A stretch of 64,000 bases of DNA from Odontesthes bonariensis (Eukaryota > Chordata > Actinopteri > Atheriniformes > Atherinopsidae): contig NC_134528.1 of NCBI RefSeq assembly GCF_027942865.1, forward strand, positions 7,869,586 through 7,933,585, written 5' to 3'. The translations under genes and the position numbers were made by a program. The notes below the pieces were generated by a model, which was not told the origin of the DNA, did no database searches, and saw nothing but the letters and a program-made list of their open reading frames with translations. Position 1 is the stretch's first letter; every line of letters starts with the position of its first letter. Of this stretch, positions 35,429-52,753 are shown one piece after another.

Positions 35429-36077
35429 GACTCATGAACTTTAGAAATTAAACCTGCACTTATGAAGATTCATTCATTCCAATGGTTGCGTTGCCAAAGC
35501 TGAAGAAATTATATTTATTGGATTCAGAATGACACTAATTGGATGGAGAGCTCAAAATGGAAGCCAAGATGAAGAATGGAATGAGCTTAAAGACTTTGAC
35601 ACAGGAACTAGCTCTGTGTCAACAGGCCAGAGTGACCAACTGTGCTACAGCAAATCCTATTACAAACTGGACTAAGCAGGAGGTGCACAGCTCCTGTGAC
35701 TTTCCCCTGCTCTGCACACGAAAACAAATGAGTGATGTGTCGACTTGATAAAATTAGGTGACATCCTAATACTAATTACCCCAGTAATAAGAAATGACTG
35801 ACATGCACTTATGTATATAGAAAATAATCAGAGCATCCAGGTCAGATTGAAGATTTGTACAGCTATTTGCATTTAATTACAAATTGACACGTTTTCATAT
35901 CAACAGGTACATACAGTAATCCCATGATGGGAAGGGTCCCTCTTCTGGTAGCAACTCTATTACACAACTTTTTTTTTCCTACTGTACATTTTTTGCACAA
36001 GCATTCTACAGGAATATCACAGCAACGTAACCATCTCTGATAAAAAACAGTGTGACCTTTCCTTGAATGCCCATGTG

Positions 36078-36453
36078 CTATGTTACTATGCAGCCTCCTT
36101 TGTCTCCCTTGTAGGGGTTCTTGTCATCTGGAACACCTTTAATCAGTGGATCATTTGGCATCAGTCCTTCAACGAATGCAATTGTGTCTGCACAGTTTGC
36201 ACTCACCTGTTTAGAGGAAAGATTAAACCAAATATGTAAAGACAGCCACAAAATCTGCAGTGCAAAAAACATCTGTCTGCTCTTATTTGTTCCATTGTGA
36301 TTAAATGCAAAAGGCTTTGGAAGATAAATGGAAAGCCAGTTCTGTTGAAAGAGAAGAGATTATACTCACTGCTGTCCTCGGTGTACTAACTTCCTTCTTC
36401 AACTGGTCAAGCTCCATTTTCAAGATGTCCTTATCTGACATATCCCGAGCCAT
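36078..36453 (-). CDS. gngt2: Cone-type transducin gamma subunit (G protein gamma-T2)
   Basis: Gamma subunit of the photoreceptor heterotrimeric G protein; with a beta subunit it couples cone opsin to phosphodiesterase. Two coding exons in phase 0: 36370-36453 (28 codons) and 36078-36206 (42 codons plus stop), 70 residues, the usual length. Visible signatures are MARDMSDKDILKMELDQLKK at the coiled-coil N-terminus, then DPLIKGVPDDKNPY, a clear G-gamma signature (NPF/NPY), and the C-terminal CaaX box CIVT for prenylation. MARDMSDK... favours gamma-T2 over rod gamma-T1, whose N-terminus is longer. An acceptor-like site (TTCTTGCAG at about 36459) just before the ATG suggests a spliced 5' UTR. Which fish paralogue (a or b) cannot be told. 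Confidence 0.9.
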
Positions 36454-36459
36454 CCTGGC

Positions 36460-37890
36460 TGCAAGAAGAGATCAAGATTGTTGTTTCAAAAAGTGTTAAA
36501 TATCATAACAAATGCCTGAAAAACCTGTCATTTTCTAGTCAAAGGGAGATAATGCGTTGTTTTTTTTTGACTCATTGCAATATTCACAGTTCTCTTCAAA
36601 TCCTCAGCTTTAAGGCAAAGAATAACTAAATAAATCCAGCAAAGAAACATGTCTCAAGTCATCAGTTTTTACCTGTTGAATGGCGGGATCCCCAACAATC
36701 AGAGAAATGTTTCGGCTCCTAAGAGCTCATCAACTGTATGCCTTCCTCTGGTCCGGTTGCTTCTCCACACTGACTGAAATTGTACTGTCCCACTGCTCCT
36801 CATCCCAGCTCATCCCTACAGCTAGCTTTTGGGCGAGGTCGCCACAGGATTGGACCTGATGTCACCAATCCCTCTTGATGAGATTAAACAATCAGGGGCC
36901 TTAACAGCTGAACAGGAAGGACGGAGATTCATACAATCTACACACAGAACGTCAGACAAATAAATCAGAAATGATGGATTTGTGAGCATCATGTAATCTG
37001 TCATCGACAGCTGCTGAACTCGCAAACATGCAGGATTGTGGGATCAGTTTTATGTGTGCATTGCCTAACTGGTTGCAGCAGTAGATTGTTGAAACATTTA
37101 AGGTGGCAATATTATTTCTACATGAAAAAGATGTAAAGATGTGCATGCTGTTCATAGTGAGAGTTGGTTTTATGGTGTGCTCAAACGTGGTCAGTACAAG
37201 CCAGCAAGAAAGCAATGTCACTGTTTATTTCTATTCTACTGTTTATCTAATCAGGCCTCCCAATGTCGGTGAACAGCTTGTAGTACAAAATGTGAAACAG
37301 ACATTAATAGTCAGGCCTTGCATTAAGACTTTTTCAAGGATAAATTGATTAGATTTAGGTTTGGTTTGGTTGCATTTTGAAGAAATGATTATATCCTTTT
37401 TATAACCATGATTTAGCTAAAAAATCTTAACTGCATCGTTTTGTTTTATTTATTTATGTCCTTTAAGCACTTCAACCATGATGCTATTTTTTTTTGTACA
37501 ATTTACATAAAAACAAAAAGTAAAAAAAGTTAGTTTAATATCAACTGAAATGCCATAATTTCTTTAAAAGATTATAATGTTGTAGTTTGGGTCTTTTAAA
37601 CAGAAGCACATCTTCATCTAAAATATTGTTCTAGCAACGTGCTTGCAATACTTCTCCCCTTCACCTCCACCTGACATTTGATTTGAGACATGGCAAGATA
37701 CTGATCCTTAACTCAACCTTCAGCAGGACTCACACTAAGCCATTTTCAGGATCTAGGTTAGTACTCAAGATTAACCTCAGACACGTCACTGTGGATTAAC
37801 AGCTGAACGGAAATGCTCATCATTATGAAGGCCTTGAGTGTTACTCAGCCCACTTTTCACTTTCATTTTGAAACTAGCATAGTTTAGGAC
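36460..37890. promoter_or_regulatory. gngt2 upstream region with possible homeobox (CRX/OTX-like) sites
   Basis: About 400 bp upstream of the gngt2 start lie GGATTGG (36848-36854), CCAATCCC (36865-36872) and GATTAA (36882-36887), loose matches to CRX/OTX sites expected for a photoreceptor gene. These motifs are short and common, so this is a suggestion. The rest of the interval shows nothing clear. Confidence 0.2.
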
Positions 37891-37895
37891 TAGTT

Positions 37896-37982
<87 letters not shown>

Positions 37983-38001
37983 TGATTGAATCAATCAATC
38001 T
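37896..38001. repeat. (GATA)n microsatellite ending in a small palindrome
   Basis: About 21 GATA units (37896-37983) followed directly by ATTGATTGAATCAATCAAT, a 19-bp palindrome. Confidence 0.95.
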
Positions 38002-38274
38002 GTCTGCTACCAGCCACATGTACATTTTCTTCTGACCAATTAATACCAACTCCTGTCGTTATCTTTTTTTTGTTCTCTAGATGGCGCAGTTGGGCCTTTT
38101 TCAGCCTATTCAGACCGTTGTCCATCTAAACCAATAAGAAGCCGTCTCTACCTTAGGACGGAATATTTCCTTCAAAATAAGAGCTTCATTCTAACAGTTT
38201 GAATTAAGTATCCGTTCTCCACAGCACATGGAAACACATACGCTTTTACTTCGACGAGTGACGGAATTTTTTTT

Positions 38275-38283
38275 ACCGGAAGT
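38275..38283 (+). promoter_or_regulatory. ETS/GABP-type promoter site of tmem101
   Basis: ACCGGAAGT 42 bp before the tmem101 ATG, a full ETS-family consensus typical of TATA-less housekeeping promoters. No TATA box precedes it. Confidence 0.5.
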
Positions 38284-38324
38284 CAGAACGTCCAGACTCG
38301 TTGGCGGATAGATGAGTAGCAACT

Positions 38325-40915
38325 ATGGCAGGTCCCAGTAGGAAGCAGATGCTGAGGTTTCTGTCCCAGTTAGGGGCGTTTATTCTGACCCGGTTTGGAT
38401 TTTGGAACTGCTTCAGTATGCTAATGCTGTTTGCTGAAAGAGCCGACATAAAAAGGTAAAAAGGGTGAGCAGCGCAACAAGCAACTCGCTAACGTTAGCT
38501 TCCAAGCTAACAGCACTTTCAGTTAACTTGCGGTCAGGTGTATAGAAATATCAATTTTCATATTGTATATATTTGGCTTAAAGTCAACATGTAGACGACT
38601 GTAATCAAGGCTTTCCCGTTGAATGTGAAAACCAGCTGTTAGCAAAGTGGGATGTATTTCAGTACTGCAAGATTAGATCTGAGTCAGCGTGTCTCTTTCC
38701 ATTTTGAGTTGTTTAATTTAATATGGTAAGCTGTATTTTGCCTTGTATGTAATGTTGAATCTGACAGAACTAAGGCTGTTATTTGTTTGTTTGTTTGTTT
38801 GTTAGTATTTTTAACAAAATTGATTCTTTTTATCACTCTACTGTGCACTGGGTGTGTGTTTACTCAGTCTGCGGTGGGCTGGTCCAACTTAAACGTCCAC
38901 ACCCATCAGACTTGTCCTGTAATTATAGCAGCTCCATGGAAAATGTGCAGATAGATACCTGGTGGTTCGTCATCCTTGGCTTATTTCGGCCTGAGAAACA
39001 AGAGTATTAATTTTGGTTCTGTGCTGAATTTACAATAAGCTTATTTGATGTAGTTTTAGTGAATGATTCTTGATTAAAGTAACTGTTTTTTTTTGTTGAG
39101 TGTTTATAAATTGTTTATGAAATGCAGACTTTTCTGATCAGGACTAACAGTTTTTTGTTCTCATAAAAAAGTATTTTTATATTTAAATGTATGATAATAA
39201 TTTAGGATACTGTACGCAGTATCACATATTTGTGTCGAGCTATTTTATTGTGAATGCATTTGTAAGCGTAATTGACGGCCAATAGATAAATTGGTGTGAA
39301 AAACTGACACAAGGCAGAGATTTTGGGTTCAACTTGTATTCTGCCAACCATCTATGCACAATTACACTTAATCACATAGACTGAAAGTCTGGGACGAGCA
39401 ATATATAACAAGCATGGGAAAAATAACAGCTTGAATTAAATTATTGATAACTAAATCACTCTGGAATGTCTGATTCTACTGTCTTTTGATCCATTGTTGT
39501 CTCCAGAAAGCCAGATATCCACATACCGTACCTGTATGTGGACATGGGAGTGGCCGTCCTCTGTGCTAGCTTCATGTCATTCGGGGTGAAGAGAAGGTGG
39601 TTTGCAATGGGTGCCGCCATACAGCTGGCCATCAGCACCTATGCATCCTATGTTGGAGAACAGGTGTATTATGGGGACTGGCTTAAAGTGAGTGACACTC
39701 ACTTTTAAAGATTTATTTATTTTTATTATTATTATCAGTATAAACACAGCTGGTATGTTTTAAACATGCACCCTGATACTTTATACGATTATTCCTTTCT
39801 AAAACATGACTAAACAAAAGACAAAGATGTAACTGTTTATGTTTTCACTCTCTTCATAATAATTTGTACAAATGTATCTGCTGCGTCTTTGGGAATTGAC
39901 CTTTTCCGTGTTTTATATATGATCCCCTTTTTCATTTGTGCGATCTTTATAGTGTTAAATGGACATGTGATCCAGCTGCCTCTGTTGGAGCTTAACCTTA
40001 TATTTTAATGTAATTTGCATTGCTTCACATGACATGACCTTCTCTTTCTTGGTTCAGAAAGAGGTTAAACTGTTACAAAATCAGAAACGGATATAAAAAT
40101 GGCCTTGATCTGTGTTGAAATAGTAATCAAAAGCAGATCTGTGTCATGCATGAAGGTGAAAATTGGATCTGGGTCACCACTGACAGTATTTCTTTTATTA
40201 AATGTGAGCCACTGTGATAGGAACTTGCCCCAGATTGTCACAGCTTGAACCTTGTTGCCCTGCAGGTACGGATGTACTCCAGGGCGCTGGCCATCATTGG
40301 AGGCTTTCTGGTTCTAGCCAGCGGGGCAGGGGAGATATACAGGCAGAAAGCACGCAGCAGATCCATGCAGTCTACTGGACAGGTTTTTCTTGGAGTCTAT
40401 CTCATCTGCGTGGTAAGACTTGTGACAGTTTGATAACCTTTATCCGACTCATATGGAACGTATCATAAAGACTGTGAAAAGAAATCATCAGAGACTTCAC
40501 TTTTTCATGATATATTAACACTTTTGGTTAGATACTGCTGACTGAGTTTGACAAGCCTGCTTTTGGTGTTGTTTTAAACACTGCACTACCACACTCTGTC
40601 CACCAGGTATACTCCCTGCAGCACAGCAAAGAGGACAGGCAGGCCTATCTGAACCACATTGTTGGGGGGGAGATCACAGTGATGCTGCTGGAGGTGCTCT
40701 TTGGTGTTCTGGCTCTGGCGTTCCTCTCCGGCTGCTACATCCGCCTGGCAGCTCAGATCCTTGCTACGGTCCTTCCTTTGGTGATCTTGTTCATCGACGG
40801 CAACGTCGGCTATTGGCATCACACTCGCAAGGTGGAGTTCTGGAACCAGATGAAGATGATAGGCCACAATGTTGGCATCTTTGGCGCTGTGTTAATCCTG
40901 GCTACTGACGGTTGA
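38325..40915 (+). CDS. tmem101: Transmembrane protein 101
   Basis: Multi-pass membrane protein of poorly known function; human TMEM101 was reported to activate NF-kB in overexpression screens. Four exons: 38325-38455, 39507-39687, 40266-40412, 40607-40915, all GT-AG and joining in frame to 255 residues (human about 257). The protein starts MAGPSRKQMLRFLSQLGAF. Hydrophobic segments include YVDMGVAVLCASFMSFGV, LAIIGGFLVLASGAG, VFLGVYLICV, VMLLEVLFGVLALAFLSGCY, ATVLPLVILFIDG and HNVGIFGAVLILATDG at the C-terminus. ATG choice is supported by the family start and by a promoter-like ETS site just upstream. The gene faces the LRR gene tail to tail. Confidence 0.95.
38781..38804. repeat. (GTTT)n short tandem repeat
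   Basis: Five to six TTTG/GTTT units inside tmem101 intron 1. Confidence 0.85.
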
Positions 40916-41302
40916 ACCGTCCGGTTCTCACGGATGACAGAGAGCGAAGTGTCTGTATAGGATGAGATTGTTGTGGCCTTTTTTTTTTTTTTTTTGGTCA
41001 CAACCTGAACTTGTGCTCAAAGCTGCTGTCGCTCAGCGACTTCTCAGGATCCAAACACTCCGGGCTAAAACGGTTGGAGATGAGCTACATCGGTTGTCTT
41101 TGCCGGTGATGTCGCTTTCGCAAGAAAAAGAAAAACACAATCTTTGCCATTTTTGTTATTTATTTGGATTCAAGTTTACATTTCTTATGCTCAGAAACAA
41201 TACATTGCAAATTGGTACTGTAATGATATGAGGAACTTTTATCCCAGAAAAAGTCTTAAAGAGTTTTTCTCACTTTATACAGTACGTTTAAAATTTTCTA
41301 CA

Positions 41303-41308
41303 AATAAA
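41303..41308 (+). terminator. Candidate polyadenylation signal of tmem101
   Basis: AATAAA 388 bp past the stop codon; a second AATAAA at 41821-41826 could give a longer 3' UTR. Confidence 0.5.
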
Positions 41309-41829
41309 GGGACATTTCTGCTGTATTGCTTATAACATGGGAGAGCTGTGCTTATGGCCATTTGATAGTAAACGGTTTTGATAAGTTGCTTTTAACCTGT
41401 GCATACTGTTGGTTTGACTGTAGGTTTTCAGCTTTTGTATCGTCTGTATAAACAATTCTCTCGTTTTATAAAATAATGTTGAGTTGCTTCTATTTGCTGA
41501 ATGACCCCATAAATCATATCTGCATTAAGTGAACGGAGCTGAATACGATGGAACACCGAGTTAACAAGCTGATGCCTCGTGTCTGTGACCGCTGTGTGTT
41601 TAGTAAGTAAAATGCCGGAATGATATTCATGAAGCCTTTCCAGGATTTTCAGAATTACTGTGAATGTCTGAGACTCATCTGTCCAGTTCGTGATCAAAGT
41701 CACGGCGGGTTGTTCGCTAACCAGTAAAGCTTTGGGCAGGATACTGGACTCCCACAATTGCCCCTTTTCTATCACTAATATGTAAATGTATGAGGAGAAA
41801 AAAAAGTATACTGTGTATAGAATAAAAAG

Positions 41830-42838
41830 TGCTGAACAAACACACTCTGATTGCTTAATAAGACTATAAAATGCAGTATAAATACTGTCCTAAGTACATT
41901 TAACCCTTGTTTCCCTAATAAGGCTAAATGCTATAGAGATTCTGTGGTAAATAGGCTTTTTTTACAGGGTCTGTGCATAAATGTTAACATGCTGAAATGA
42001 GCATAGCAACTGTGTTTTTACACTACAGGAAGTGTAGGCTTAAACACACCAGAATGATGACTGTATGCACAAATATGTATCTGAGCAAAACCTTCCAAAA
42101 TTCCATCACAAAATACTCGGATGAACTTTCTAATCTTGGCTCATTACATCAAGATTAAAATATACTACCTCACTCTCCAGAATCTAAAAGGTTTGGGCTG
42201 GTGCTACATGCAAGGAAATAATATTCAATTCATGTTGAAATAACCACTGTCCTAATGTTTTAGTGTTGTTACTGTTGTAAAGAAACAACTTATTCAAGTA
42301 GAAATGGTTGTATTACTCTAAAAACGTTTCCTTTAGTGACTGTCTTTATGAATTCTAGCTATTTTCTTTTAAATCCTTCCCCAAAGCCAAAGGACAGAGC
42401 TGAAGGAGGCAGACATGTTGATGTCTACAGCAATACCGGAAGAGACTTTTACAGGTCTGCCAGCTTGAGAATTTGAAAAACATGTCAGAGGTATGGTGAT
42501 GGGTTTATGCCACATTCTTAGAAATCAGTGTCTTATATTTTTAAGATATCATAGTAAAAAGAAGTCAGAGTCATTCATGCTTAGGTGTAGTTGAAGCCTT
42601 TCTACAGAGGATAATGAATCGGTATGAATATTGGTATATTCTAACTAAAAATTGGATTATTTTTACAAACTTTGATGATACATTTCTCCTGTTTTGTTTT
42701 TTTCAGTTCTGCACTTACTTTTCTTTGCCATCTGTTTGCTGCACTGCTGTAAAGCTTCATTTGACACCTAAATGTCGATGAGAGAGCACGATGTTCTTTA
42801 TTAAGACTGTTAGGCAACAGCCCAACACCAGACCGCAA
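41830..42838. other. Convergent intergenic region tmem101 / LRR gene
   Basis: AT-rich, no gene recognised; expected to hold the 3' UTR of the LRR gene (minus). Confidence 0.5.
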
Positions 42839-42839
42839 A

Positions 42840-44475
42840 TCATTTTTCTTCTGACTTTGCATCGCTCGCAGCTTGTTTGCTCTTCCGGTTGCGCTCCGCT
42901 TTGACCAGGGCTCCCATCACGGCCAGCATCACAGTGATGGTGATGACGAGCACCGAGGCCGTCTCAGCCACGCACAGCCGGCTGTCCATCGAGGCCAGAG
43001 ACGCTCCGGTTTGCTGAGGCGGCGCGTGGCAGATGATGTCCTTGTAGTCCTCCACGTGCAGATATCGGACGTACTGGATTTTGCTAAAGACGCGCTGCAG
43101 CTCGCAATCGCAGGTCCAAGGGTTGAGTGACATTTGAAGGTGGGTGCTGGTGGTCCGGAGTTTCAGGAAGGTCTTGAACTTGACGCGCACCAGCTGGTTC
43201 CCTTTTAGATCCAGCAGCGTTAAACCGCGCAGGGGAGCCAGCGCGTCGGCCTCGATCACCGAGATGTTGTTGTTGCTGAGCAGCAGCACCTCCAGGCCCT
43301 GCTGTCTGCTCAGCAGGCCGTCCCGGAGCGCATTCAGCCTGTTTCCCCGCAGGCTGAGGTGGCGCAGTCCAGACAGGCCGAGGAAAGCTCTGGCGTCCAT
43401 CGTTTGGATGCGGTTGTAGCTGAGATCCAGTTTCCTCAGATTATCAGCGTCTGCCAGTGAGGCAGAGTCCAGGTGCTGGAGCAAGTTGTGATCCAGCCGG
43501 AGCTCCAGGAGGGAGGAGAGGCTCTGAGTGAAGTCATGAGGGAGCCAGCGCAGCCGGTTGAAACTCAGCTCCAGCCTCTCCAAAAACTGCAGGGACGACA
43601 GAGACTGAAATGCGCATACAGATTAAAGATTAACCGCCACTCCGAGCAGGTGATTTGATTAAAACATTTCCCTGATAATTATGTTTTAGAGTCCTTTGGG
43701 GACACTAGATTCCACAGGGATAGTGTAGTTTTTACTTGATCTGATTTATAGCACAACAGAGATTAAACAATAAACTCATTTGCCAACTGAAACGGAGAAT
43801 GAAACAATAAAAGTCTTTTTTTTTTTTGGTCGGGAAAAATGCCAGTTGCTCTTGAAATGCTCATTCTAACATTTCAGTGTCTGCTCATTTAAGTATTTTC
43901 ACCACCTAGTAGCTCAAAATGTTCAATAGTGAGTGGTTTTGGTATGTTGAAAGAGCAAAACGTTCATCTCAACAGAGAACAGGGATTTCTGACTCCCAAA
44001 TAGACTTTATCTTTGCGCTTATAACATTCATTTCACAGTACTTCTTATTCTAAACTATTTCCCTTTGGTATTATACTACCTATAAAGTACCTGGATACTT
44101 TTTCTTCCTACCAGAAGTCTAGAACAAAGTCTCAAATGTAGAATTAAGACCATAAACACCTGTTTTTTTTTTCCATACCTGTGGATGCAGAGCATGAATG
44201 CTGTTGTTTGACATTAAGAGGATCTTGAGTGACCACAGTCCCATGAATGATTTGCTGCGCAGCTCCTTCACCTTGTTCCCACTCAGGTCCAGCAGCCAGG
44301 TGCCACGGGGGACACCAAGAGGGACCTGACCCAGCCCACGAGACCTGCAGTCCACCAACTCGGAGGATTCGTAGCAGAGACAGGGGTCGGGGCAGAGCAT
44401 GAAGCCCGACTCGGTGTTCAGCATCAGCAGCAGCAGGAGCATCAAACGGAGCATCATGCGGATCCTGGCAGACAT
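42840..44475 (-). CDS. Leucine-rich repeat type I transmembrane protein, orthologue unassigned
   Basis: Two exons in phase 0: 44179-44475 (99 codons) and 42840-43604 (254 codons plus stop), 353 residues. Residues 1-24 are a signal peptide (RLMLLLLLMLNTESG). An N-terminal LRR cap follows with cysteines at 28, 32, 34 and 43 (CPDPCLC). About eight typical 24-residue LRRs then run to residue ~255 (LDLSGNKVKEL, LELSFNRLRWLP, LRLDHNLLQHL, LDLSYNRIQTM, LSLRGNRLNAL, LLLSNNNISVI, LDLKGNQLVRV). A C-terminal cap starts NPWTCDCEL and ends DSRLC. One membrane helix lies at ~315-333 (SVLVITITVMLAVMGAL), before a short basic-acidic tail. The architecture suggests a cell-surface adhesion or auxiliary subunit role, but no ligand can be read off. 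A further in-frame ATG lies upstream (44586); MSARIRMM is preferred because the signal peptide follows at once. It resembles LRTM/LRRC family members without a clear match. Confidence 0.85.
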
Positions 44476-44589
44476 GTTTCTCGGGTCAGAGCGCGCTCGC
44501 TCCTGCTGAGAGGCATGGTTAACCCTGCCGAGCTTCCTCACAGCATAATATGAAAGCAGCTGCATGAAAACTCTCTGCAAGTACACACC

Positions 44590-45620
44590 GAATATTCCCG
44601 ATTAAAGAGGGATTATGGGTTTAAACTGATGATTGCATAAGCATATCTGGGGAACAAACCTGGTCCGTTTTGGACTCTTTCCTAAAATAAGAATTCACAC
44701 GTGGTTCAGTATATCAACACACTGAACAGGTTTTCATGATGGCAGTCACCTTATCCTGTTGTTTCTGCATCCCATGATACTGTATAGATTTTTGCCATAC
44801 ATCCATTTTAGCTGATGGAATTTAAATCTGCATATATTTTGCCAATTCTGCACAAACTTAAATACACTGGCTCCTTTCAGAGTAAAAGTAATTACTATTT
44901 TGATGTAATCCTAATTACCAAAGGCTTAAGTCAACTTGACCCTTAATAGGATTGAATTGAGATTATCTGATCAAGAACCTGTAGCGTAAACAAGTTTACT
45001 GCAAACCAAGATTCCAGACCATCTAGTTATGGTTTCCCCCAAAAGAATAATAAAAAAAAATGTAACCACCGCTCTTCTCTTTTCTTCAGCTGTATTAGCT
45101 CTCAGCAAAGCATTCATTTTAAAGATCAAACAGTTGATTTACTGTTGAGTCCTCTTTGTTTACCAGAGGACCTGAACACATGTAATTAAGCAGCACTGAA
45201 GAAACCAGAAAATTTAAATTTAAACAAAATGTAGCTCATTTTCAAGGGTCATGGCAGCATTTCTCTGAAATTATACATATTACAAGGTGGTCAAACAGCA
45301 CAAAAAAAAAAAAAAAAAAAACCCTGAGCACTGACCAAAAGCCTGGTCTGATGAAAACGTGGATAAAAGTCTTATCTGCCTGTGTGAGGGCAGGATGTAC
45401 AGCAGTGGTCACGCTTAATTACAAGCAAACAAACCAGACGTTTGCCTCCAGCCCAAACCCAGTATTTCACCCTCGGTATGTGGACAAATACATTATTTTA
45501 AGCGATTTGACGTGAACACAGGCTCAAAACAAGATAGTGACAGCACAGTCCATTAGATCCATGTTTACGAACTTATCAAAAAGTTGTTGAAAATTACAGT
45601 ATTACAGTCAGAATTTTTGT
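44590..45620. other. Intergenic, LRR gene upstream / lsm12 downstream
   Basis: No gene recognised. Contains an A homopolymer of about 20 bases (45302-45321). Confidence 0.5.
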
Positions 45621-45624
45621 TACT

Positions 45625-45630
45625 TTTATT
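45625..45630 (-). terminator. Candidate polyadenylation signal of lsm12
   Basis: AATAAA on the minus strand about 490 bp beyond the lsm12 stop codon. Confidence 0.4.
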
Positions 45631-46122
45631 TTAGAAAATGTCCTTTAAAGTGTGGCGTTTCAAGTCACATTTTGTTTAAAATACAGAAAACAGACAGTAG
45701 AACATGGATACAGCAAAAAAGGAAACAATGACAGAAAATAAAGCTAACAAGCCTTTCTGACTGCTCTAGTTTTCTCTTTTTGAAATGGAACTGAAGGCAA
45801 AGGAAGGAGGGCGGAAAAAGAAAAGGCTTCAGGGACAGGAGGGGAGGAGTGAGGGGGGGGCAGAATGAGACAAGTTAGTTAAGGAAACTATGGTTGCTTT
45901 ATGGTTCATGTTTAAATTATTCTTTATAAAGTCTAATTTAAGATTTAATCTTTCCTCTTTCTTTTTTGTCTTTTTCATTTAATGGTATTTTGATCTTCAG
46001 GATCCAGGGCCCTCAGCGCTCCTCCTTGTGGTCTCAGACCGAAGACAAGGAATGCCGACTTTGTCTGGCAGTGGGAACAAAACCACCTGCGTCGCCTTCC
46101 CTGGCTGACCCACACTGCCAAC

Positions 46123-52753
<6,631 letters not shown>

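Noticed and set aside
42873-43419. Two plus-strand frames of 85 and 91 codons
   Set aside because: Antisense shadows of the LRR gene's second exon.
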